From JBBIRM01 sp037441765 (GTDB lineage: Bacteria > Desulfobacterota > BSN033 > UBA1163): a stretch of 13,210 bases of DNA. Of the stretch, positions 1 through 6,318 are shown one piece after another. The position numbers and the translations under genes were made by a program. The notes under the pieces are model-generated. The model searched no databases. It was not told where the DNA came from and saw nothing but the letters and a program-made list of their open reading frames with translations. The stretch covers positions 1 through 13,210 of the forward strand of contig JBBIRM010000072.1 in the NCBI GenBank assembly GCA_037441765.1, read 5' to 3'. The first letter of the stretch is position 1, and each line of letters starts with the position of its first letter.

Positions 1-1
1 A

Positions 2-190
2 TTAGAAGGAACCACCCTTACTATTTTTGGAGTCAATTTCATTACTACTAACAAGCCGTATGGCATGCTTTCGGTGATAGCCACAGTTGAGGCAGAATTC
101 ATTAAGGATGAGGGTCTTTTGCTTCCTTGAGGCTTTCTTGTACCTTAAGTAGATGGCTTTGAGATATTCCATTCTGGCTCGTGGACTCAT
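2..190 (-). pseudogene. N-terminal fragment of an insertion-sequence transposase
   Basis: A 62-codon frame starts at ATG 190 behind an AAGGAGG site at 197-203 and stops at TAA 2-4. The protein is very basic, begins MSPRARMEYL, and carries a helix-turn-helix-like stretch around LNEFCLNCGYHRKHAIRL. I recognise this as the usual start of integrase-fold (rve) transposases of a family common in anaerobic proteobacteria. Those transposases run to several hundred residues, so a stop after 62 means a frameshifted or decayed copy, unless the rest lies beyond the window in another frame. The catalytic DDE domain is not visible here. Direct repeats and a hairpin upstream (191-288) fit an element end. 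The family name is recognition from memory; the short basic HTH-like peptide is what the sequence shows. Confidence 0.55.
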
Positions 191-219
191 GACAATCCTC
201 CTTTCTAAGAAGGATTGTC
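191..219 (-). promoter_or_regulatory. Hairpin covering the transposase ribosome binding site
   Basis: Positions 191-203 and 207-219 form 13-bp arms with one mismatch (C200 against A210) and a 3-base loop. On the minus strand the AAGGAGG ribosome binding site of the transposase lies in the 3' arm, so RNA carrying both arms would hide it. The arm closest to the element end also contains the candidate -10 box GACAAT (214-219). Confidence 0.6.
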
Positions 220-242
220 TGGTAACATCAATTATGAGTCAA
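214..242 (-). promoter_or_regulatory. Candidate transposase promoter
   Basis: Read on the minus strand there is TTGACT at 242-237, a 17-base spacer and GACAAT at 219-214. Transcription would start near 207, downstream of the 5' arm of the hairpin. The -10 box is weak, so this is tentative. Confidence 0.35.
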
Positions 243-288
243 CGATACCTTTCCCCTCATCAATTGGGTAACATTTAATATGAGTCAA
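221..288. repeat. Pair of 22-bp direct repeats at the insertion-sequence end
   Basis: Positions 221-242 and 267-288 both read GGTAACAT, five variable bases, then ATGAGTCAA, and match at 19 of 22 bases with a 46-bp period. Repeated subterminal motifs next to a transposase start are typical transposase binding sites, so the element end probably lies near 266-290. The exact tip cannot be fixed because the other end is outside the window. Confidence 0.5.
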
Positions 289-307
289 TTCGCAGTAAAT
301 TTTCCTA

Positions 308-336
308 TTGACAATATAAATATATTGTATTATATT
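308..336 (+). promoter_or_regulatory. Strong promoter of the RHH-HEAT-ParA gene run
   Basis: TTGACA at 308-313, a 17-base spacer and TATATT at 331-336 make a near-consensus sigma70-type promoter, with transcription expected near 343. It lies just outside the insertion-sequence end and reads into the gene at 368. Confidence 0.75.
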
Positions 337-337
337 G
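312..337 (+). promoter_or_regulatory. Candidate operator: three TATATTG heptamers
   Basis: The heptamer TATATTG occurs at 321-327 and 331-337, and inverted as CAATATA at 312-318, spaced about one helical turn apart. The set spans the spacer and -10 box. Ribbon-helix-helix proteins commonly bind such tandem short sites and repress their own promoter, and the next gene encodes one. AT-richness makes chance matches easier. Confidence 0.4.
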
Positions 338-367
338 CATTTCAAATATAATTATCAGGGGGTTATC

Positions 368-553
368 TTGGGAAAAACAAAGATTGCCCGAACTATTTAC
401 ATTAATGGTGAACAATTAGAGGCATTAAAAAAACTATCTGAAAAGACTAAAGTTCCTCAATCAGTTTATGTCAGAGAGGCCTTAGATATGCTTTTAGAAA
501 AATATTCTGATCAATTAAAATTTGAATTCAAAGATTTGTTAAAAAATAAATAA
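368..553 (+). CDS. Ribbon-helix-helix (CopG/Arc-like) DNA-binding protein
   Basis: A 61-residue protein. I place the start at TTG 368 because a GGGGG ribosome binding site (358-362) sits just before it; the frame opens further up at TTG 335, inside the promoter -10 region, which is unlikely. The N-terminal beta strand (ARTIYINGEQ) followed by two helices (EALKKLSEKTKV, then SVYVREALDMLLEKY) is the pattern of the ribbon-helix-helix fold, whose dimers insert the beta ribbon into the major groove. It is the first gene behind the 308-336 promoter, so autoregulation through the heptamers is likely. It could also act as the small DNA-binding partner of the ParA protein two genes on, as in type Ib plasmid partition, or be an orphan antitoxin-like regulator; no toxin gene is next to it. 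The gene is noticeably more AT-rich than its neighbours. Confidence 0.75.
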   Translation: MGKTKIARTIYINGEQLEALKKLSEKTKVPQSVYVREALDMLLEKYSDQLKFEFKDLLKNK

Positions 554-589
554 TTCAATTCTACCAATTCCTTTTCAATTAAGGATACT

Positions 590-1339
590 ATGACGGAAGG
601 CTTTCGATTAATTTATTTAAAATCAACAGACCTTGAAGGAGAAAAATCTAATCCTTCCACATTTGAAAGATCCAAAGAAACTGTGAAAGAAAGCCCACCC
701 TCTTCATCCTTTCCATTTTCAGAAACCCCTTTCTCAGAAGTTTTTTTAAATCAAATAAAGATAGACCTGAAACATCCTGATCCAAAAATAAGAATCTTAG
801 CCATACGCTCTCTTGAAAGGCTAATTCCTTCCATCCCTATTGCTATCCTTCAGGAGATGGTTTCCGACCAGGATTCGGAGGTCAGAGCCCAGGCAGTTTC
901 TTCTTTGACAAAATTCAGAAGTCCTGCTGTCATCCCATTTTTAAAAAGATGCCTCAAGGATGGGGATCCAAAAGTGAGGATGGCTGCCCTCAGGGGAATC
1001 TTCCTCCAGGGTGAAAAAATAGATTTAAATATCCTCCTTCAACTCTTAAGTGATGAATCTCCTTGGATAAGGAGAAAGTTAGCCACTCTTTTAGGTTGGA
1101 ACCCAATCGAAGGTCAACTTCCTCTTTTAATGGAATTATCTAAAGACAAAGAGCCTATGGTGAGAAAGGCTGCTCTATTCTCTTTACTAATGGCATACCC
1201 TGAAGAGAGCGAGGACCGTTGGTTAGAGGCGATGAGCGATTCGGATCCTGATCTTCGAAAATGGGTTAGAGATCAATTAGAAAGGGAGATAGAGAGAAGG
1301 TTAAAGAAAAAGATCTCTTCTTTTCAAAAAAGAGGTTAA
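590..1339 (+). CDS. HEAT-repeat protein with a Pro/Ser-rich linker
   Basis: A 249-residue cytoplasmic protein with no signal peptide or membrane segment. Residues 1-18 form a short unrecognised head, about 19-50 are rich in Ser, Pro and Glu and probably disordered, and about 52-235 are six HEAT-like helical repeats. The second-helix signature D-P-x-[IV]-R-x-x-A recurs near residues 64, 95, 126, 157, 188 and 219. The tail is a charged helix. HEAT arrays are protein-binding scaffolds, so this is not expected to be an enzyme; bilin-lyase-type HEAT proteins are an alternative, but nothing nearby supports pigment chemistry. A weak AAGGA site (581-585) precedes ATG 590. It lies 36 bases after the RHH gene and 18 bases before the ParA gene, so co-transcription is likely. 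PomY of Myxococcus also combines HEAT repeats with a disordered region next to a ParA-type ATPase. Confidence 0.75.
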   Translation: MTEGFRLIYLKSTDLEGEKSNPSTFERSKETVKESPPSSSFPFSETPFSEVFLNQIKIDLKHPDPKIRILAIRSLERLIPSIPIAILQEMVSDQDSEVRAQAVSSLTKFRSPAVIPFLKRCLKDGDPKVRMAALRGIFLQGEKIDLNILLQLLSDESPWIRRKLATLLGWNPIEGQLPLLMELSKDKEPMVRKAALFSLLMAYPEESEDRWLEAMSDSDPDLRKWVRDQLEREIERRLKKKISSFQKRG

Positions 1340-1357
1340 GAAGAATAAAGGAAGTCC

Positions 1358-2350
1358 ATGGCCCCTCCTATTCCAAAAGCCCAGATCATAGGGGATTTGG
1401 TCTATTCCCCTGGGAGTTTTGCAAAGCTTCTGGGCATTTCAAAGCAAGAACTTCTTGAGAAAGAGGCAAAGGGACTCCTCCCTCCTCCTAAGAGGAACTC
1501 GAATCAAGAGCGCTACTATAAACCAGAGGATGTGCCCAAGTACCGAAACTACCTTGGGCTTGAATCTCCTTTTAAATCGATACGAAAACAACTCTTCCTC
1601 AATTTTAAGGGAGGCACTGGAAAGAGTACGATTTCTGCATCCTATGGCTTTCGATTGGCTCAAATGGGCTTCCGAACCCTACTGATCGACTTAGACCCCC
1701 AGGGCCATCTGACTCAATGTCTCGGAATCAATAATCACCAATTTCAAAAAACCCTCTTCAATGCACTCATTGAAAAGGAGGACTTAGAAAATATCATTAT
1801 CCAAACTGACCTTCCCACATTAGACATAATTCCTTCCAACCTGAACCTTTCCCCCATCGAGCTCTCCCTCTTTTCGATGAATTCGAGAGAATTTCGATTA
1901 AAAAGATTGCTCAGCACAATTGAAAAAAATTATGAACTTATTGTGATGGATGCTTCTCCCAGCATAGGTCTACTCAATCTCAATGCCATCTTAGCGTCGA
2001 ATGACCTCATCATCCCGGTGCTTGCAGATTTCCTCTCATATCACGGTCTCAAGATACTGTTTGAAACCCTTTCTACCATTGAAGAAGATTTTTCATTCGT
2101 CTTTGAAAACATTTTCATCTTTTTAAATCGTTACAACGAATCCCATCGGATTTGCAAACGCTCCAAAAAGGCACTGGAAACCCATTACGAAAAGTATCTC
2201 CTCAATACGGTAATCCGGCAGGATACTAAGATTGCTGAGGCCACCAGCCAAGGGACTCCAATATTTCTCTTCGCCCAATCTTCAAAAGGAGCCACCGACA
2301 TCCAGAGCCTGATTGGAGAAATTTTTGGACTGAAAGGAGCTGAATTATGA
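1358..2350 (+). CDS. ParA/MinD-type ATPase with an N-terminal MerR-like HTH
   Basis: A 330-residue protein. Residues about 15-66 look like a MerR-type winged helix (YSPGSFAKLLGI at the first helices, then RYYKPEDV). Residues 77-325 are a ParA ATPase: deviant Walker A KGGTGKST at 84-91 with signature lysine K84, Walker A' DLDPQG at 111-116, and Walker B LIVMDASPS at 194-202 with D198. ParA proteins dimerise on ATP, coat DNA non-specifically and are released by a partner that triggers hydrolysis, which moves or spaces a cargo. An N-terminal DNA-binding head recalls P1-type (type Ia) ParA, which also represses its own operon. The ribosome binding site is AAAGGAAG, just before ATG 1358. No ParB-like gene or parS-like inverted repeat is seen, so simple chromosome segregation is not the obvious job. 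The stop overlaps the next start as ATGA, which points to translational coupling. Confidence 0.88.
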   Translation: MAPPIPKAQIIGDLVYSPGSFAKLLGISKQELLEKEAKGLLPPPKRNSNQERYYKPEDVPKYRNYLGLESPFKSIRKQLFLNFKGGTGKSTISASYGFRLAQMGFRTLLIDLDPQGHLTQCLGINNHQFQKTLFNALIEKEDLENIIIQTDLPTLDIIPSNLNLSPIELSLFSMNSREFRLKRLLSTIEKNYELIVMDASPSIGLLNLNAILASNDLIIPVLADFLSYHGLKILFETLSTIEEDFSFVFENIFIFLNRYNESHRICKRSKKALETHYEKYLLNTVIRQDTKIAEATSQGTPIFLFAQSSKGATDIQSLIGEIFGLKGAEL

Positions 2351-2679
2351 CAGATGAGTTCACCAACAATGTTGCCCAAAAATTTCCTAACACCCAGAGT
2401 AAGGAATCCATCGAGAGACCCTGGGACGTGCCTGAACCGAAATTGATCTCCCCATTAAGAAAAATGGCCGAGGAGTCTAAAAAGGATGAACTGTCCGACC
2501 GTATCCATAACCTTTATTCTGAACTTCGATCCTCCTTAACGGTCAGGACTGCCCTGGAATACGATCTCAAGAAGGCCAGTCGTCTTTTGGAAGAGGTGAA
2601 CCGGGTTAAATTGGAAGTGGAGAAGATCATTGAGATGTTGAGGGCTATGGAAGAATATATGAGAGAACGAATGAAATAG
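2347..2679 (+). CDS. Small coiled-coil protein coupled to the ParA ATPase
   Basis: A 110-residue, highly charged protein of unknown family. Residues 1-45 are polar and probably disordered (with SIERPWDVPEPK); residues about 48-110 are predicted helical and coiled coil. Its ATG overlaps the ParA stop by four bases (ATGA) and is preceded by AAAGGAG near 2334, so the two are probably made together and may act together. Residues about 55-74 match residues 84-103 of the next protein in a pattern L-x-S-x-L-x-S-S, then A-L-E-x-x-L, with nine identities in twenty. Partners of ParA ATPases are often small proteins with disordered basic N-termini, so this is a candidate ATPase stimulator or adaptor. 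That role is inferred from position only. Confidence 0.7.
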   Translation: MTDEFTNNVAQKFPNTQSKESIERPWDVPEPKLISPLRKMAEESKKDELSDRIHNLYSELRSSLTVRTALEYDLKKASRLLEEVNRVKLEVEKIIEMLRAMEEYMRERMK

Positions 2680-2732
2680 CATTTCTTTATTCCCTCTTAA
2701 AATGAGGAAGAGACCGAATATGAAGGAGGGAG

Positions 2733-3539
2733 ATGATGAAAACAAAAATTCAGGCGGCCATGGAAGATGGTTTTGATAAAATTGTGGCTGAAAGAATGCC
2801 AAAGATCAAACGATTTGAAGAATATCCTTCTTCAGAGGAGGGGGGCGAACCTCAAGGGCTAAAAGAGGTTCCCCCCGAGGCCACTTTATCAGAAGAATAT
2901 AAAGAAAAACAAGATCTCCCAGAAACCCCCCAGAAGGAAGCGAGCTTAGGCAAAGGTCTCGATATCCTACGATTGGTGGACGACCTTCACTCTCAGCTCC
3001 TTTCCTCCAGCAGGGCGAAAAAAGCCCTGGAGATGAACTTAGTCTCTTCCCAGAAAACCATCCATCAATTAACCCTTGAGAATAAAGAATTAAGGAAACA
3101 GATGGAGGAGTTGAAAAAGGAGATTGAGAACTCCAAGGAGGTATACTCAGAATTGCTCTACCTTAAAGAGGAAAACGCAGATGCTCTGGAAAAGATTCGG
3201 GAACTGATGCAAACAGTGAAAGAGATGAAGGAATCCTTAACCAATGCCTTGAAAGAAAAGGAGGAGGTCATTCTCCGGGCCAATCAACTTGAGGCCCAGA
3301 TCGAGCAGAACGAAATCTCTCGGGTCAAAGGAAGGCTTAAAGAGAAAGAGGCCCTTCATTTTTCAAGTGAGAGTCTTGAACTCCAATCGAAATTAGAAGA
3401 GGCCTTGGCCTATAATTTGGAACTCGAGAAGAAGTATGAAGCACTAAAAATCTCCTTTAATGAAGTAAAGGAATCCCTCACGGTATTAAGGGACTCCTGT
3501 AAGGCTAACTTCTATAATCTTATGGAAACTCTTGAATGA
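2733..3539 (+). CDS. Long coiled-coil protein of the ParA gene run
   Basis: A 268-residue protein (267 if ATG 2736 is used; AAGGAGG at 2723-2729 is better spaced for the second ATG). Residues 2-28 form a mixed-charge, partly basic head, about 30-72 are acidic and Pro-rich and probably disordered, and about 76-260 are an almost continuous coiled coil with long Leu/Glu/Lys heptads. Residues 84-103 match the shared motif of the preceding 110-residue protein. It has no membrane segment or signal peptide. It follows the small coiled-coil gene by 53 bases on the same strand. A polymer-forming or scaffolding role, like PomX in the PomXYZ system, is plausible from architecture alone; I recognise no family. 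The cysteine near the C-terminus (in VLRDSCKANF) is the only one. Confidence 0.7.
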   Translation: MMKTKIQAAMEDGFDKIVAERMPKIKRFEEYPSSEEGGEPQGLKEVPPEATLSEEYKEKQDLPETPQKEASLGKGLDILRLVDDLHSQLLSSSRAKKALEMNLVSSQKTIHQLTLENKELRKQMEELKKEIENSKEVYSELLYLKEENADALEKIRELMQTVKEMKESLTNALKEKEEVILRANQLEAQIEQNEISRVKGRLKEKEALHFSSESLELQSKLEEALAYNLELEKKYEALKISFNEVKESLTVLRDSCKANFYNLMETLE

Positions 3540-3608
3540 GTTTAATGTATTATCCTTTTTCATCCCTATTTTAAAGAAATCTTTGAAATGATCCTCTAAA
3601 GACCGATC

Positions 3609-3638
3609 TTGACAATCTTTAAAAAATTATTATTTAAT
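3609..3638 (+). promoter_or_regulatory. Promoter of the FmdB-like gene
   Basis: TTGACA at 3609-3614 is followed by an AT-rich stretch with TTTAAT at 3633-3638 (18-base spacer) or TATTTA at 3631-3636 (16-base spacer) as -10. It starts a new transcription unit after the coiled-coil genes. I see no intrinsic terminator between 3540 and 3608. Confidence 0.55.
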
Positions 3639-3655
3639 TCAATGGAGGTGTTTTT

Positions 3656-4012
3656 ATGCCTACCTATGAATATCAATCCATTGATCCAGGAAAGGGTTGT
3701 GAGCATTGTCGATCAGGGTTTGAAATCATTCAGAGGATGAGCGATCCGCCCCTATCTAAATGTCCAAAATGTAACAACTCCATCCGCCGAGTTCTCTTCG
3801 CGCCTACCGTAGTGGTAAAAGGAAGTCCAGAGACAGAAACCGACCGAAAGATCAGGGAATACGAAAAGGAAGGAAAATGGAGCCACGCTGCTGAACTGGC
3901 CGATAAGGAAGCAGAAAAGACCAAAAGAGAAGATCTCCGAGTCCGGGCCTTGGAGGATTATAAGAAGGCAGGGTATAATTTTGATAAATACGATAAAAAA
4001 TTTGATACTTAA
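3656..4012 (+). CDS. FmdB-family zinc-ribbon protein
   Basis: A 118-residue protein starting MPTYEY, the hallmark start of the FmdB family. The zinc ribbon has CEHC (C15, C18) and CPKC (C36, C39), and is followed by the typical IRRVLFAP strand. Residues about 58-118 are a charged helical tail. FmdB proteins were named as putative regulators of the formamidase/amidase operon, but the molecular role of most members is unknown. GGAGGTG at 3644-3650 gives a good ribosome binding site. The tail contains DLRVRALEDYKKAGYNFDKYDKKF, seen as helix plus an acidic/basic end. It lies 39 bases before the ABC-F gene, so they may share the 3609 promoter. Direct DNA binding should not be assumed. Confidence 0.85.
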   Translation: MPTYEYQSIDPGKGCEHCRSGFEIIQRMSDPPLSKCPKCNNSIRRVLFAPTVVVKGSPETETDRKIREYEKEGKWSHAAELADKEAEKTKREDLRVRALEDYKKAGYNFDKYDKKFDT

Positions 4013-4051
4013 CCCTCAAAAGAGACTTGTCTAATTCATTTCAACATTCTT

Positions 4052-6034
4052 ATGATCACCCTTCACCACGTTCAAAAGCAATTTGGTAGTAAGGTCCTCT
4101 TTAAAGACTGCTCCCTCCAGATTGGTGTGAGAGATCGCATTGGCCTCATTGGTCCTAATGGCTCAGGAAAGACGACCCTCTTTAGAATGATATTGGGAGA
4201 GGAGCCAGTTGACGGAGGAGAGATTCTAATTGCCAAAGGTGTGACAATTGGCTACTTGCCTCAGGAAGTTATCTCTTTTGAAGGCCATACTCTTCTGGAA
4301 GAGGCCTTAAAGAGTTTGTCCCATATCACCACCCTTCAGGATAAGATGAAGATCCTGGAAGAGGAACTTTCGTCCATTGAGGATCAAAAAGAACAGGAGA
4401 GGTTGGCCAAGGAATACGGAAAACTCCAGGAGCGTTATACCATCCTCGGAGGATATGGCTTGGAGGCGGAGGCAAAAAGGATCCTCGGAGGTTTAGGATT
4501 TAAAGAAAGGGATTTTGACCGCTCCATAGAGGAGTTGAGCGGGGGGTGGCTCATGCGGATCGCGTTGGCAAAAATCCTTCTCCAATCCCCTGACCTTCTT
4601 CTTCTGGATGAACCGACCAACCATTTGGACCTTCCCTCTCTAATCTGGCTGGAGGAATTTTTAATCAACTATCCTGGGGCCATGGTGATCGTCTCTCATG
4701 ACCGTGTCTTTCTTAATCACCTCATCGATAAAATCGCAGAGATCGAGGCACAAAAGATCAACCTCTATTGTGGAAATTATGATCGATATGTAGAGGAGAA
4801 AGAGGGGCGAAGGCAGATTCTCGAGGCCACTTATAAAACCCAACAAAGAAAGATTGAACAGACCCAGAGATTCATTGAGCGATTCAGGGCTAAAAATACT
4901 AAATCAAGCCAGGTTCAGAGCCGAATTAAAATGCTCGAGAAATTAGAGCGAATTGAGCTACCGGAGAAAAAGAAAGAGATTCGATTCCAATTTCCTGTTC
5001 CTAAACGTAGTGGTTATAAAGTAGTGGAGGTAAAAAATCTTCACAAAAGTTATGGTCAAAACGTAGTCTACCAAGGAATAGATCTTACCCTTTATAGGGG
5101 AGATAAAGTGGCACTGGTTGGGCCTAATGGAGCGGGTAAATCAACCCTCCTTAAAATATTGGCAGGGGTCCTCGATTTTGAGGAGGGGGAGGTGAGTTTA
5201 GGGAAAGATGTCACCCGGGCATATTTCGCTCAATCCCAACTTGACCTTCTTAACCCAGAAAATAGTGTCTATGAAGAACTCTTATCCATTGCCACCGATG
5301 AAAGCCAGACCTATCTCCGGACTCTACTCGGGACATTTCTTTTTAGCGGAGAGGAGATTGAAAAAAAAGTCTCAGTCTTGAGCGGTGGAGAAAAGAGCCG
5401 ATTGGTCCTGGCAAAGATGCTCCTGAAGCCGATGAACTTCCTTCTCCTTGACGAGCCAACCAGCCATCTCGATATCCCCTCACGAAATGTCCTGGAAAAT
5501 GCTCTGAAACAATTCAAGGGGACAATCTGCCTCATAACCCACGACCGCCACCTCATTAATGAGGTGGCCAATAAAATAATAGAGATTGATCAGGGAGCCC
5601 TTCACCTCTATCCAGGTGACTATGATTATTATCTATACAAAAAACAGCAGATCGAGAAGGAGAAGTCTGAGGGAAAGGTTGAGGTTGAGGAAAGAGAGAA
5701 AATGGCCAAAATGGGGTCAAAATATAAGATCAAGGAGGAGAGAAGAAAGAAGGGTCAAGAGGTAGATCAATTTCGCCGTCAACTCTTCCAACTCGAAAAA
5801 AAATTCAATGAGGTGGAAAGATCCCTAAGTGAAGCGACCCAAGAGTTAGATGAACTTAATCAAAGGCTCTCCAATCCCAACCTCTATCTCAATCAAAACG
5901 AAACCTACGAAACGATCGAGAGACATCGGAGGGTTAAGGAGCAAATCAAGGAGCTCACCCGAATCTGGGAATTTCTTGCCCTTGAGTTGGAAGAATTAAA
6001 AGCATCATCTCCCTTACAAAAATTTCTAAATTAA
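4052..6034 (+). CDS. ABC-F ATPase, Uup/EttA type
   Basis: A 660-residue protein with two ABC domains and no membrane segments. Domain 1 has Walker A GPNGSGKT (34-41), signature LSGGW (162-166), Walker B with DEPTNHLD (catalytic E187) and switch His H216. Domain 2 has GPNGAGKS (357-364), LSGGE (443-447), DEPTSHLD (E468) and H497. A helical insertion (about 93-130) is the arm, residues about 244-320 are the linker that in this family reaches the ribosomal P-site tRNA, and about 535-650 form a C-terminal coiled coil as in Uup. Such proteins bind the ribosomal E site and rescue stalled or difficult translation. Some confer antibiotic resistance, but the C-terminal coiled coil favours a housekeeping Uup-like role. 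No Shine-Dalgarno site is visible before ATG 4052, although the MITLHHVQK start matches the family. Confidence 0.9.
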   Translation: MITLHHVQKQFGSKVLFKDCSLQIGVRDRIGLIGPNGSGKTTLFRMILGEEPVDGGEILIAKGVTIGYLPQEVISFEGHTLLEEALKSLSHITTLQDKMKILEEELSSIEDQKEQERLAKEYGKLQERYTILGGYGLEAEAKRILGGLGFKERDFDRSIEELSGGWLMRIALAKILLQSPDLLLLDEPTNHLDLPSLIWLEEFLINYPGAMVIVSHDRVFLNHLIDKIAEIEAQKINLYCGNYDRYVEEKEGRRQILEATYKTQQRKIEQTQRFIERFRAKNTKSSQVQSRIKMLEKLERIELPEKKKEIRFQFPVPKRSGYKVVEVKNLHKSYGQNVVYQGIDLTLYRGDKVALVGPNGAGKSTLLKILAGVLDFEEGEVSLGKDVTRAYFAQSQLDLLNPENSVYEELLSIATDESQTYLRTLLGTFLFSGEEIEKKVSVLSGGEKSRLVLAKMLLKPMNFLLLDEPTSHLDIPSRNVLENALKQFKGTICLITHDRHLINEVANKIIEIDQGALHLYPGDYDYYLYKKQQIEKEKSEGKVEVEEREKMAKMGSKYKIKEERRKKGQEVDQFRRQLFQLEKKFNEVERSLSEATQELDELNQRLSNPNLYLNQNETYETIERHRRVKEQIKELTRIWEFLALELEELKASSPLQKFLN

Positions 6035-6038
6035 TACA

Positions 6039-6218
6039 TCACTCATCTTCCTTCAATCGCTCGATCTCTCTTTGTACATCCTTCCACATGTGTCCGTGGA
6101 GGGTTAGGGCAAGCTTACAAAAAGGGCAGTTGAGAACTGCTCCTTCATAAAGTTCTCCTATTAGATATTCGGTTTTTCTACCACAGACCGGACATGTAAA
6201 TGGGAGTTTGTCCTTCAT
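6039..6218 (-). CDS. 59-residue zinc-ribbon protein downstream of groEL
   Basis: A short frame from ATG 6218 to TGA 6039 encodes 59 residues beginning MKDKLPFTCPVCG. Two knuckles, CPVC (C9, C12) and CPFC (C31, C34), 18 residues apart, make a zinc ribbon. They are followed by LALTLHGHMW and a charged C-terminal helix (DVQREIERLKEDE). The Cys spacing and absence of stops make a real gene likely despite its length. I do not know its function; zinc ribbons of this size bind protein or nucleic acid. It lies 100 bases downstream of groEL on the same strand, beyond a stem-loop, and ends only four bases from the converging ABC-F gene. The ribosome binding site is poor (AT-rich leader). Confidence 0.7.
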   Translation of the reverse strand: MKDKLPFTCPVCGRKTEYLIGELYEGAVLNCPFCKLALTLHGHMWKDVQREIERLKEDE

Positions 6219-6239
6219 TAAAATAATCTTTTAAACTGC

Positions 6240-6289
6240 ATCCCTCTCCTCCCCTCAAACGATTGACCAACAGAGACAAGGAGAGGGAT
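6240..6289 (-). terminator. Stem-loop after groEL
   Basis: Perfect 11-bp arms, ATCCCTCTCCT at 6240-6250 and AGGAGAGGGAT at 6279-6289, enclose a 28-base loop. On the minus strand the stem is followed by GCAGTTTAAAAG, a weak T-run, so it may be a leaky terminator or an RNA-stabilising 3' structure between groEL and the small zinc-ribbon gene. Confidence 0.4.
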
Positions 6290-6318
6290 CAGTCTCTTCA
6301 TATCCCAGAGGATGGTTA

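Noticed and set aside
3555..3590. AAAGA-AA-TCTTT dyad after the coiled-coil genes as a terminator
   Set aside because: The stem is five AT-rich base pairs and no T-run follows it.
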